A DNA stretch of 57,348 nucleotides from Planctomycetaceae bacterium (GTDB taxonomy: Bacteria; Planctomycetota; Planctomycetia; Planctomycetales; Planctomycetaceae), in contig PBMZ01000042.1 of assembly GCA_002722955.1 (NCBI GenBank), forward strand, positions 1-57,348. The letters are read 5' to 3'. Of this stretch, positions 35,637 to 43,848 are shown piece after piece (position 1 is the stretch's first letter; every line of letters starts with the position of its first letter). Position numbers and translations under genes: made by a program. Under the pieces are notes generated by a model that had not been told where the DNA came from, did not search any database, and saw only the letters and a list, made by a program, of their open reading frames with translations.

Positions 35637-37007
35637 ATGTCCAGCCCGAACACCTCACCCACAATTTCTGACGAACAGACTGTCGAAGAACGGTATCTCA
35701 GGCAACTCTTCGTCCGCTCGCAAATGACCGACTTCGTGGCCGATCCGCTGGTCATGTCAAAGGCTGACGGAGTCCACTATTGGGACGTGAATGGCAAGCA
35801 GTACCTGGACGCATTAGCGGGCATTTATGTTGTCAGCGTCGGCCACAACAACCGCCGTGTCATCGATTCCATTAAACAGCAGATGGACGTGCTGTCGTTT
35901 TCTCCCGTCATGCACGGAACCAATCCGCTCGCCGTCCAACTGGCGAACAAACTGGCCGAGGTCGCGCCTGGAGACTTGGATGCCGTCAAATTGTTGTCCG
36001 GCGGTTCCGAGGCCACCGAAGCGGCGATCAAAATGGCACGCCAGTATCATAAGTTGCGAGGCAACGCGACCAAGTACAAGATCATCTCTAGATATCAATC
36101 GTGGCACGGATCGACCATGGGTTCGCTTTCCGCGGGTGGACTGGCATCTCGTCGAGCCGTCAACGAACCGCTCGCAGGCGGCTTTGTGCATGTCTTTCCA
36201 CCGACGTGTTATCGATGTCCGTTCGGAAAAGAGTACTCCAGTTGCGACATCACCTGCGCCAGCTTGATCGGCGACGTGATCCAAATGGAAGGTCCCGAAA
36301 CCGTCGCAGCTGTTATGGTGGAACCGATCGGTCACACCGGCGGGATCATTGATCCTCCAGAAGAGTACTTGCCGATGCTTCGCGAAATCTGCGACAAACA
36401 CGACGTGCTGCTGGTGTTTGACGAGATTATCACCGGAGCTGGTCGAACCGGACAGATGTTTGCCGCCGAGACATTCGGGGTAACTCCAGACCTTGTCTGT
36501 TTGGGCAAGGGAATCAGTGGAGGCTATGCACCACTCTCGGCGCTAATCTGTCGACGCTCGATCGCCGACACGTTTTGGGGAGATTCAAGCAGCAACCCCG
36601 GTTTCGTTGAAGGTCACACGTTCGAAGGCAATCCGCTTTCGGCAGCCGTTGGTTTAGCGACCTTGTCCGAGATCATCGATCGCGATCTGTGCGGTAATGC
36701 TCGCCGAGTTGGAGCACATCTGAAAGAACGCTTGGGCGATCTTCGCAAGCACAACATTATCGGTGACATTCGAGGTAAGGGCTTGTTCCTCTGCATCGAG
36801 TTCGTCGAAGACCTGGAATCGAAAGCTCAATTCAATCCACCCATTGGCCAGGCGGTCGGCAAACGAGCCCTTGCCAATGGTTTATTGACTCGTTTCGATC
36901 CACACTGGATTGCATTGGGGCCACCATTGATCATCACCGAAGAACAAGCTGATGAAATGGTCGAAATCCTGGATCGCAGCATCACAGAAGTTTTGGCCGA
37001 GCGCTAA
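35637..37007 (+). CDS. Class III pyridoxal-phosphate aminotransferase
   Basis: A 456-residue aminotransferase of the class III family (aspartate aminotransferase family). The ATG at 35637 has CGGAG 6 nt upstream. Key motifs are SGGSEATEAAIKMARQYH, YQSWHGSTMGSLSAGG, VFDEIITGAGRTG and LGKGISGGYAPLSA with the PLP lysine. An unusual Cys-rich insertion, TCYRCPFGKEYSSCDITCA (four Cys), lies near residues 192-210. A similar segment occurs in a subset of these aminotransferases and might bind metal. The substrate cannot be read from the sequence. It is monocistronic. Confidence 0.88.
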   Translation: MSSPNTSPTISDEQTVEERYLRQLFVRSQMTDFVADPLVMSKADGVHYWDVNGKQYLDALAGIYVVSVGHNNRRVIDSIKQQMDVLSFSPVMHGTNPLAVQLANKLAEVAPGDLDAVKLLSGGSEATEAAIKMARQYHKLRGNATKYKIISRYQSWHGSTMGSLSAGGLASRRAVNEPLAGGFVHVFPPTCYRCPFGKEYSSCDITCASLIGDVIQMEGPETVAAVMVEPIGHTGGIIDPPEEYLPMLREICDKHDVLLVFDEIITGAGRTGQMFAAETFGVTPDLVCLGKGISGGYAPLSALICRRSIADTFWGDSSSNPGFVEGHTFEGNPLSAAVGLATLSEIIDRDLCGNARRVGAHLKERLGDLRKHNIIGDIRGKGLFLCIEFVEDLESKAQFNPPIGQAVGKRALANGLLTRFDPHWIALGPPLIITEEQADEMVEILDRSITEVLAER

Positions 37008-37142
37008 AATATCCATTTCTAATATTCAGGGAACTTTCGGCGGATTGCCGCATCTCAATTCAAAGATTCGCTCACATCAACGGATGTAAGCTACGCTTTC
37101 GTTGACGCAACCAGTGGGCATCCCTTGATGCGAGAACGCAAC

Positions 37143-37508
37143 ATGAAACTTCGAGTCGTCCCGATTTTGGCACTGTTGCTAGCATTGCCGCTGGCGCTTT
37201 CCTTGCTGCTAGCACCTTGGATTTCTCCGATTCTGAAAATCCACCAACTCGTGACAGGCCTGACCGGTATGGTCACCATTGCGATTGTCTTTTGGCGTCG
37301 TCCGCAAGTTGCTCACCATGTGTTCTGTGCTGCGTTATTGGTGCTGTTCGCGTTGGCTCATGCGGCTCAACAAAATCTTGGGATCGACGATGACTGGGCC
37401 ATGGGATTGCTACCCGTTGTCGTATTGGGCTTTTTGGCTTATGGCTTGGAATTGGTCGAGCCAGCGGGCACTCCGGCGACGTTGCCCGAGAAAATCGACA
37501 TCGATTGA
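37143..37508 (+). CDS. Small multi-pass membrane protein
   Basis: A 121-residue protein with four hydrophobic segments (VVPILALLLALPLALSLLLA, LVTGLTGMVTIAIVFWR, VFCAALLVLFALAHAA and GLLPVVVLGFLAYGLEL) and a short polar tail. ATG at 37143 and ATG at 37128 are both possible starts, and neither has a strong ribosome-binding site. No family recognised. It is convergent with the cyclase gene, 6 nt apart. Confidence 0.55.
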   Translation: MKLRVVPILALLLALPLALSLLLAPWISPILKIHQLVTGLTGMVTIAIVFWRRPQVAHHVFCAALLVLFALAHAAQQNLGIDDDWAMGLLPVVVLGFLAYGLELVEPAGTPATLPEKIDID

Positions 37509-37514
37509 TCCACG

Positions 37515-39524
37515 CTACAAAAGACAAGCTTCCTCGGGCCTTCGCGGCCGAACATGATATGTCGGAAAAGTACCGTACCCCTTGGCAAGCGGAGTCTGCC
37601 CAACGTATTCCGTGATGAAACCATCAATGCACTGATGCGAGGCTAGCGCGGCAAATGCCTGGCTGGCGTAAACTTGACCTTCTGGTGTTACCGGTTCAAT
37701 ACGGGCTGCATAACTGACGTGACTCCCCGTGTAATTGATTCGTTCTGTCACTGGATCGTGGCATCGAAAGACCGGTCCAGCGTGCAGAGCAATCCTGATA
37801 TTCATGTCTTCGGGTAATCCCAGTTCGACCCAATCTTGTTGGGACAAGCGATCGTTGAGTTCCAGAGCGAAACGACCGGCTTTGCCGACATCGTCAAACA
37901 CCATGTAGAGACCATCTCCCCAAGTGTTCTTGAACATCGGTTTGTCATCGGTATCGTTAAGCAGGTTTCCGACGGTTCCCAACACATGCTCCACAAACCA
38001 AGGAATTTGCTCATCGTTCAGTTTGCTGAAGCCGTTGATATCCGCAAACAGCAGCGATGCGATGACGTTGCCATCGTCATCTTCTGTGTTTGGTGATGTC
38101 GAGACATTTTGCGGTTTCGAGCCGTCAGCAGTGCTGACTTCGATTTTCGCGGACGGCATTTCTCGCGCTAGGATTTCTTGAATGGGGATAATGTCGACAT
38201 CCAAGCGTTGGTCACTCTTCCAGCGATTGATGAGTGATGCCGTGCCATTGGGACCGTCGCCGCCCTCTCCATTCCATACTGCCATGCCTTTAATTCGAGT
38301 TTCGTGTTGCTGAGCTCGAATCGCGGCCAATCCCGTCAAGATGCGGTTTGCGTAGTCGTACTGAATACTCCCGCGTGGCAACTTTTGTTGTGGTGAGACG
38401 ACCAATTTGGATTTGGCGCGACGCAGTACGTTTTCATATCGAGGACGCCAAATGTTGGCGTCGGGGAAGTCAACACTTCGTTCGGGAAACGTCTCCTCGT
38501 CGTATGGTAAGATGACGTTCGAGTCGCCTTTGAGGTCGTAAATGGCTTCGTGAAATAAGATGTCCGAACCACACGCTGCCGACGCATACCCAACGATGTA
38601 CTTGTTTTTTGAGAGCCGCTCGTGAATAGCCTTTGAGACGCTTTGTTCCAATATGGCAGGAAACCTTGGCTGAGTCCTCCCTGGCGTATCAATCATATGT
38701 CCCACAAAGACGACGATTGTGGGCAGGATGAAACCCTCTTCAATCTGTTCGCGATCTTTGAATGGTGGAGCAACGTACTGTATCAAGATCTTGGCTTGTC
38801 TGTGCATGGTCTCGATGCTGCCAAAATCTTGACCAGCCGTAGTAACCGCTTGTGAGTACCAATCGGCAGCCTCTTCCCACATGCCGCGCAGCAGCGACGC
38901 CTCGCCAAGCGTTGCCATGCACCAGTAGTCCGGTGGTTGACCGTCGACAAAGTCGGCTTTGCACATGTTGTAGATGTCTTCGGCTAGCCGCTTCGACTCA
39001 TCATTCGATCCTTTGAAACACAACAACGTGGCCACGTTGATTCCGCGATACCAATCCCGCGAAACCGTGTACGCAGCCCGATAATAGTTGAGAGACTCGT
39101 CGAGATATCGTGATTTCTCAGCCGGATTTGTTGCTAGCTGCCAAAGGTCCTTATAGCTGCGAGCCAAGCCTGTCATGATGTCCAAGTCTATATTGCCACC
39201 GCGCATCAATTCCTGGAAGAGTGCGTTGGCTTTATGAGCTGCGCCGGATCGAGCCAGCGCCAAACCGCGGTGGTATTGCAATTTGAGGTCGTCTTCGAAG
39301 GCTTCAAGTCCTTCTTCCGTGACATCCAACGTCAAGATTGGCTCGTTGCGTTTTAGCAGACGCCCGCTGAGTTCGATGTATAGCTCGCGATTGTTCTTCT
39401 TGCTTTCCGACGAAAGATTGTGCCAATCGCGCAACAGGTCGCCAAGTTGCTGATCGGGGTTCTTGAGTTCTTGCAGAAAGGCCTCAACGGTCGGAACCGG
39501 CGTTTTATGAGATTCAGCGGTCAT
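37515..39524 (-). CDS. TPR / SLOG-like sensor fused to class III nucleotidyl cyclase
   Basis: A 669-residue cytoplasmic protein. Residues about 30-250 are helical TPR-type repeats resembling the ASK1-type TRAFs-binding (DUF4071/TPR-S) region. Residues 268-450 form a Rossmann-like domain with VVFVGHMID, GYASAACGSDILFHEAI and GEGGDGPNGTAS, resembling the SLOG-like sensor half of that domain. Residues 487-660 are a class III adenylate/guanylate cyclase domain: LLFADINGFSKL (metal Asp495), NTWGDGLYMVF (metal Asp537) and GSHVSYAARIEP (transition-state Arg608). The usual Asn is Ser604. It would produce a cyclic nucleotide in response to a ligand or partner. The fusion itself is clear; the identity of the middle domain is inferred. 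Confidence 0.8.
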   Translation of the reverse strand: MTAESHKTPVPTVEAFLQELKNPDQQLGDLLRDWHNLSSESKKNNRELYIELSGRLLKRNEPILTLDVTEEGLEAFEDDLKLQYHRGLALARSGAAHKANALFQELMRGGNIDLDIMTGLARSYKDLWQLATNPAEKSRYLDESLNYYRAAYTVSRDWYRGINVATLLCFKGSNDESKRLAEDIYNMCKADFVDGQPPDYWCMATLGEASLLRGMWEEAADWYSQAVTTAGQDFGSIETMHRQAKILIQYVAPPFKDREQIEEGFILPTIVVFVGHMIDTPGRTQPRFPAILEQSVSKAIHERLSKNKYIVGYASAACGSDILFHEAIYDLKGDSNVILPYDEETFPERSVDFPDANIWRPRYENVLRRAKSKLVVSPQQKLPRGSIQYDYANRILTGLAAIRAQQHETRIKGMAVWNGEGGDGPNGTASLINRWKSDQRLDVDIIPIQEILAREMPSAKIEVSTADGSKPQNVSTSPNTEDDDGNVIASLLFADINGFSKLNDEQIPWFVEHVLGTVGNLLNDTDDKPMFKNTWGDGLYMVFDDVGKAGRFALELNDRLSQQDWVELGLPEDMNIRIALHAGPVFRCHDPVTERINYTGSHVSYAARIEPVTPEGQVYASQAFAALASHQCIDGFITEYVGQTPLAKGYGTFPTYHVRPRRPEEACLL

Positions 39525-39852
39525 CGAAAGTCTCTGCTGTATTCCTAGTGGGCATGATTCGATTGCTTAATTCAGTGTACAGCGATCAAAGCTGCATTTC
39601 ACGTATGAGGCCGAGGCGGGCTGGCCGGCAACATTCCAGCCATCGAGCGTGGATTTTCGCCGAATCTTGTGATCCTCCGTTGATGAACTACGTTTTCGTC
39701 CTGTCATGCGTCGAACGCAGTCTTGGCTGGATTCACGACCAGAACGGCTCAGACTCGAATTCTTGTTGAAAATCGGATCTCAGCGAGTTATCCTCCGCGC
39801 GATCGGGTTGTCAGCATACACCTCAAAAAGTTACTAACTCCGAGGAACATTC
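39525..39852. other. Divergent intergenic region, nothing else seen
   Basis: It must hold the promoters of the cyclase gene (minus) and the YbjN-like gene (plus). A ribosome-binding site GAGGA lies about 5 nt before the ATG at 39853. No hairpin, repeat or supported gene was seen. Confidence 0.4.
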
Positions 39853-40287
39853 ATGTCAGATGAAATCGTGTCAGTTCTCAACGAAATCAGCATCGACGAA
39901 GTTGAGGCTGCAATCGCCAGCGCAGGTTATGGCGTCGAGAATCTCGGCGACAACCTTGCCAAGGTCACCGACGTCGAAAGTGGAATCACGATTCGGGCGG
40001 CTTTGGAAGACAACATTTTGTTTCTGACCGCACCCTGTGTGACCGTCTCTTGCGATAAGATCAGTCAAGAGGTCATGCAGCAAATGTTGTGTGCGGAAAA
40101 TGGAATCTCGACATCGAACTTTCAGCTATACAAGCTGTCGGACGATCGAGTTGCCGTGACGCTGAATAATTTCTGCAAGTTGTTGGAGATGGGACGAGAC
40201 GACCACGACGACATCTTGTCTTGCATCGAGTTTCTGTTGGTCGACGTCTTTGCGGCAAAGGATCTCATTGGAGATCACATCAATTAG
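39853..40287 (+). CDS. YbjN domain protein
   Basis: A 144-residue cytoplasmic protein resembling the YbjN fold (type III secretion chaperone-like, putative sensory-transduction regulator): an early helix SIDEVEAAIASAGYGV, beta-strands ITIRAALEDNILFLTAPC, LSDDRVAVTLNNF and a C-terminal helix. The call is by pattern, with no exact motif. pspA starts 63 nt downstream on the same strand. YbjN-like and PspA-like genes together suggest envelope stress handling (inference). Confidence 0.55.
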   Translation: MSDEIVSVLNEISIDEVEAAIASAGYGVENLGDNLAKVTDVESGITIRAALEDNILFLTAPCVTVSCDKISQEVMQQMLCAENGISTSNFQLYKLSDDRVAVTLNNFCKLLEMGRDDHDDILSCIEFLLVDVFAAKDLIGDHIN

Positions 40288-40350
40288 TCAATGGACTCGC
40301 ACTTTGCACGTTGGCATTCAGAAGCTCAATACAAATTGAAAGGCATACAC

Positions 40351-41052
40351 ATGGGTTTCTTTAGTGATCTCTTTGGTCGAGGTTCTCGCGTGGTAAAAGG
40401 TCAAGTGAATAAGGGAATGGACTCTGTCGAGGATGCGACATTCGAAGCCACCCTTAAACAAACAATTCGTGACATGAAATCAGAACTCAACGACTTGGTA
40501 CGCACGTCAGCGGAAGCCATGAGCAACCACAATCGCTTGGAAGCCGAATACCAAAAGCATCTGCGGCAGTCCGAAGAATGGAAAGAACGAGCCATGAAGG
40601 CGGTCGAAGCGGGCCGTGAAGACTTGGCCAAGAAGGCGCTGTCTCAGAAAGCTGAATGCGATGACAACGTCGAATCGATGCAGGCTACGGTTGATGCTGC
40701 TCGAGATGCCAGCGAGAAGCTCAAGCAGCGCATGCAAGAGCTAAAGACAAAGATCGGTGATGCCGAGCGAAATGCCAGCACATTGATCGCTCGCCGCAAC
40801 GCGGCCCAAGCTCAAAAGAAAGTGGCTCAGGCGTTAGCCGGTGTCTCGGATGCGGAAAACGCGTTTTCAGCACTGAGCGCTTTTGAGGAATCCGTCGCGC
40901 GGCAAGAGGCGGAAGCGCAGGCCTTTGATGACATGGCCGGCGCGACAAACGCCGATCTTGAGGCTGAGTTCGAAGCGCTTGATGCTCCATCGTTGGATGA
41001 CGAGTTGGCTGCCTTAAAGCGAGAAATGCAATCGGGCGGCGCGACGAGCTGA
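40351..41052 (+). CDS. pspA: PspA/IM30 family protein
   Basis: A 233-residue PspA/IM30 homologue. ATG at 40351 has AAAGG about 9 nt upstream. It is almost all coiled coil: MGFFSDLFGRGSRVVKGQVN, then EATLKQTIRDMKSELNDLVR, RQSEEWKERAMKAVEAGREDLAKKAL and repeated heptads. It ends with acidic-hydrophobic residues (DALFDAPSL-type segment: LDAPSLDDELAALKREM). PspA polymerises on damaged inner membranes to limit proton leakage. Its regulator PspF is not seen here. Confidence 0.85.
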   Translation: MGFFSDLFGRGSRVVKGQVNKGMDSVEDATFEATLKQTIRDMKSELNDLVRTSAEAMSNHNRLEAEYQKHLRQSEEWKERAMKAVEAGREDLAKKALSQKAECDDNVESMQATVDAARDASEKLKQRMQELKTKIGDAERNASTLIARRNAAQAQKKVAQALAGVSDAENAFSALSAFEESVARQEAEAQAFDDMAGATNADLEAEFEALDAPSLDDELAALKREMQSGGATS

Positions 41053-41075
41053 CAAACAAGAACGGCATCAATATA

Positions 41076-41133
41076 AAACGCCGACCGGCAGGGAAGGGCA
41101 CTCATGAGTGCCTTTCCCTGCCGGTCGGCGTTT
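41076..41133. terminator. Bidirectional terminator, 58-bp near-perfect palindrome
   Basis: Left arm 41076-41104 and right arm 41105-41133 are 29 nt each and pair with a single G-U-type mismatch, with no loop spacer (CTCA|TGAG centre). It sits between the convergent pspA and HMA-like genes, with AAA before it and TTT after it, so it can terminate both. Confidence 0.85.
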
Positions 41134-41160
41134 CTGTTTGTTCGATTGACCTCGACGAGC

Positions 41161-41733
41161 TTACTTGCCCTTGGGGTCTTTCTTTTCTTTCTTCACTTTG
41201 GCGTAAAAGCCAGCGTCGTTCAAAGCGCCGATCGCTTTCAACAAGTCAACGCCTTTGCCGCCGAGCGAGATGGTCTTTTCGTTGCGATCGATGGCAATCC
41301 GCGTTAGTCCGTTGACCTTTTCTAAGGACTTTTGCGCGGCAGTTACACAGGCACCACAGCACAGATGCACGTTGGACAAGACGACCTTATCCACTTTCGT
41401 GCCCTTCTTGACACCGGGGTCTGGGAACTTAACGTCCTTGTCGCCGATTGCGGCGCGACCGTAGTAGCCAGCTTTCGCCAATGCTTCCAAGCTGGCTTTC
41501 GCGGTCTTGTCATCTTTTGCCTTGAAGACGACGACTTTTCCGTTGCGATCGGCGGCAACATCGGTAACACCCTTGAGTTCGTCCAATGCTTCATTGACAC
41601 CGGCAACACAAGCACCGCAGCATAGATGAACGCCCTTGATGCGCACGGTGGTTTCTTTGTCTTGGAAATTCGCGGCGACAAGGTTGCCTCCGACGATCAA
41701 TGCGGCGACAACCGCAATGCCTGCAAGTTTCAT
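41161..41733 (-). CDS. Secreted tandem heavy-metal-associated-like protein
   Basis: A 190-residue protein with ATG at 41733 (CAGGAG 8 nt upstream) and a signal peptide (LAGIAVVAALIVGGNLVAA). It has two similar ~80-residue domains, each of HMA-like beta-alpha-beta-beta-alpha-beta pattern and each with the same motif VHLCCGACV (Cys38/39/42 and Cys125/126/129). The CCxxC motif differs from the usual MxCxxC of HMA domains. Each domain also has DRNGK or DRNEK in the middle strand. Metal binding or a redox role in the periplasm is plausible. Not assigned to a named family. Confidence 0.75.
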   Translation of the reverse strand: MKLAGIAVVAALIVGGNLVAANFQDKETTVRIKGVHLCCGACVAGVNEALDELKGVTDVAADRNGKVVVFKAKDDKTAKASLEALAKAGYYGRAAIGDKDVKFPDPGVKKGTKVDKVVLSNVHLCCGACVTAAQKSLEKVNGLTRIAIDRNEKTISLGGKGVDLLKAIGALNDAGFYAKVKKEKKDPKGK

Positions 41734-41872
41734 AGCAAAAACTCCTGCGGAGCTGAAAGTTACGTTAGTTTGAACGCATTTACGATAACAAAGCGTTACA
41801 CTTCGTATCAACGCTAGCAGCCATGTGAGATTTGGGGCCTCGACGGAAACGAACATCATTGGGATAAGCACT

Positions 41873-43453
41873 ATGCGGTTACCGTTGCATATTCAGATTC
41901 TGATCGCTTTAGTCGCCGGCACGCTGATCGGCGTCCTTGTCAATCCAGGAGACGTGGAACTCCCGGACCGAGAGTTCGAAAGCAAGATCGCACTGTCGCC
42001 GGCGGAAGACGGAATTCTTGTCTCGGTCGAGGAAGACGGAATCGATTCGCTCGAGAAAGTCTACACACGTGATGCGTTCGAAGCCGCATTTCCATCGCTT
42101 GCCGGAGCGTATCAAGGGGCCAAGGTCTGGGTTACGGAACCACTGAGCGTCAGCAATCGACGCGTTCATATCGTCGAGGATGGCAAGACTATCGCCATTC
42201 GATACGCCCGCAGCTATCGCGATGAGGACGTTGTCTCGACCACTAAAGTCAAGAAAGCCGCCGACTTGAGTGATGCTTGGCAAGGCTTCTACAACGAACA
42301 CGGTGGTGGTGCGGGCCGTAGAATCACAATCGCGGCGAAGTTTGTGGGCGACCTTTTTCTGCGGCTGCTGAAAATGGTCACGATTCCGTTGATTGTGACT
42401 TCTTTGGTGACTGGTGTCGCCGGGCTTGGCAACACCAGCCGTCTGGGCTCGATGTTTGGCAAGACGATGACGTACTACATCGCCACCAGTCTGCTGGCGA
42501 TCACGACGGGACTGATCATGGTCAACATCGTTCAACCCGGCGTCGGTGCGGAATTACCCGGCAGCGGGGAAGCCATGGTTCCCGAGGGCGAGCAATCATT
42601 GGGCAGCATCTTTGTTGGTTTGGTCGACAACATGATTCCGCCGAATCCGATTCAGTCCTTGGCCAACGCCGAGTTCCTCTCGATCATCACGTTTAGCATT
42701 CTGGTGGGAGTCTTCATCATCCGCACCGGCGGAAAGAGTGGCGAGGCGCTGCGCACGTTCTTCAACGCGGCCTTCGATGTGATGATGAATCTGACACTGG
42801 CCGTCATTCGATTGGCACCGATTGGCGTGCTGGGCTTTATGATTTTCGCGACCTCAACTCAGGGCCTCGAGATCTTCAAGACCTTGGGCTGGTACATGCT
42901 GGCCGTATTCTTGGCCCTGGTGGTTCACGCTTGCGTGATCTTGCCACTGATTCTGAAGTTCGTGGCCAAGCGATCGCCGATCGAGTACGCCAAGGCAATG
43001 AGCCCCGCGTTGATGACGGCCTTCTCGACGGCGTCTTCAAACGGCACCTTGCCACTAACATTGAACTCGGTCGAACAACGCGCGGGTGTTTCCAATCGAG
43101 TCAGCTCGTTCGTCTTGCCCCTAGGAGCAACGATCAACATGGATGGCACAGCCTTGTATGAGGCGGTGGCTGTATTGTTTATCGCTCAAGCAACCCCAGG
43201 ATTTGCTGTCACGCTAGATCAACAAATCATCGTCGCGCTGACTGCTTTATTAGCAAGTATTGGGGCAGCCGGTATTCCACACGCAGGACTTGTGATGATG
43301 GCCATCGTGCTACAGGCCGTTGGTCTTCCGTTAGAAGCACAAGGCATCATCATCGCCGTTGATCGTGTGTTGGACATGTGCCGAACCACGGTCAATGTTT
43401 GGAGCGATTCTTGTGGCTGTGCTGTGTTGAATCGTTTCGAGCCAGCCGAGTAA
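41873..43453 (+). CDS. Dicarboxylate/amino acid:cation symporter with insertion
   Basis: A 526-residue DAACS family transporter (GltP/DctA-like) moving dicarboxylates or acidic amino acids with Na+ or H+. ATG at 41873 starts the first membrane helix (MRLPLHIQILIALVAGTLIGVLV). Core motifs are SSNGTLPLT, NMDGTALYEAVAVLFIAQ and DRVLDMCRTTVNVWSDSCG. Normally the first and second helices are close. Here about 105 extra residues (about 30-135, containing VELPDREFESKI, RRVHIVEDGKTIAIRYARS) are inserted before ITIAAKFVGDLFLRLLKM. This would form an extra extracytoplasmic domain. It lies divergent from the HMA-like gene. Confidence 0.85.
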   Translation: MRLPLHIQILIALVAGTLIGVLVNPGDVELPDREFESKIALSPAEDGILVSVEEDGIDSLEKVYTRDAFEAAFPSLAGAYQGAKVWVTEPLSVSNRRVHIVEDGKTIAIRYARSYRDEDVVSTTKVKKAADLSDAWQGFYNEHGGGAGRRITIAAKFVGDLFLRLLKMVTIPLIVTSLVTGVAGLGNTSRLGSMFGKTMTYYIATSLLAITTGLIMVNIVQPGVGAELPGSGEAMVPEGEQSLGSIFVGLVDNMIPPNPIQSLANAEFLSIITFSILVGVFIIRTGGKSGEALRTFFNAAFDVMMNLTLAVIRLAPIGVLGFMIFATSTQGLEIFKTLGWYMLAVFLALVVHACVILPLILKFVAKRSPIEYAKAMSPALMTAFSTASSNGTLPLTLNSVEQRAGVSNRVSSFVLPLGATINMDGTALYEAVAVLFIAQATPGFAVTLDQQIIVALTALLASIGAAGIPHAGLVMMAIVLQAVGLPLEAQGIIIAVDRVLDMCRTTVNVWSDSCGCAVLNRFEPAE

Positions 43454-43566
43454 GCTCAAGAATCAACGGACGAATCATCGGATACCGACGTCGCCGAAGC
43501 AGTGACGGGGACGAGTGCTCAAGACATTGCACTTGATACAGCTGAGTAGGCGATGATGTCACGTCA

Positions 43567-43761
43567 TTTAACCCGGATTATTCATGAACATGACCGATAT
43601 TTCACCTAAGCGTCACGTTCATAACAACTTGTGGCAATCGCAAGTTTTCAAGGAGTGTAATTCGTGGTCGCCGTGAATTCGTGGGGTTCGGAAGATTTGG
43701 CCCCACAAATTCAGGACGACCACGAATTCTCAGTGTTGATGGATGAATAATCCAGGTTTAA
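43567..43761. mobile_element. Nested inverted-repeat element, MITE-like
   Basis: Outer repeats TTTAACCCGGATTATTCAT (43567-43585) and ATGAATAATCCAGGTTTAA (43743-43761) are 19-nt near-perfect inverted repeats with 2 mismatches. Within them lies a 28-nt inverted repeat, 43659-43686 and 43701-43728, with 3 mismatches. The ~195-bp unit has no coding frame. A 22-nt segment of the inner arm recurs at 49567-49588, so at least part of the unit is dispersed in the genome. Confidence 0.55.
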
Positions 43762-43811
43762 CCCGTAGGTGTAGGCGCCACAAAACCTCGCCTTCGGCTA
43801 CGGGTTAAACG
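43756..43811. repeat. REP-like hairpin, GTTTAACCCGTAG type
   Basis: Left arm GTTTAACCCGTAGGTGTAGG... (43756-43777) pairs with the right arm (43789-43810) at 18 of 22 positions. It overlaps the right end of the nested inverted-repeat element and lies just downstream of the Nramp-related gene on the minus strand, so it may terminate it. It is related to the hairpin at 24523-24590. Confidence 0.6.
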
Positions 43812-43848
43812 AAAGAAGGTCGGTTCGAAGTCCGCCCTCAGACACAGA

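Larger units (their letters stand above)
43454..43848. other. Intergenic region made mostly of nested repeats
   Basis: It lies between the convergent symporter and Nramp-related genes. Most of it is occupied by the nested inverted-repeat element (43567-43761) and the overlapping REP-like hairpin (43756-43811), each listed separately. No supported gene is present. Confidence 0.5.

Noticed and set aside
35410..35664. 84-codon minus-strand open frame
   Set aside because: No family resemblance or ribosome-binding site, and it overlaps the aminotransferase start antisense; only the terminator after it is supported.
39548..39769. 73-codon plus-strand frame in the gap before the YbjN-like gene
   Set aside because: No ribosome-binding site, atypical composition and no resemblance to known proteins.
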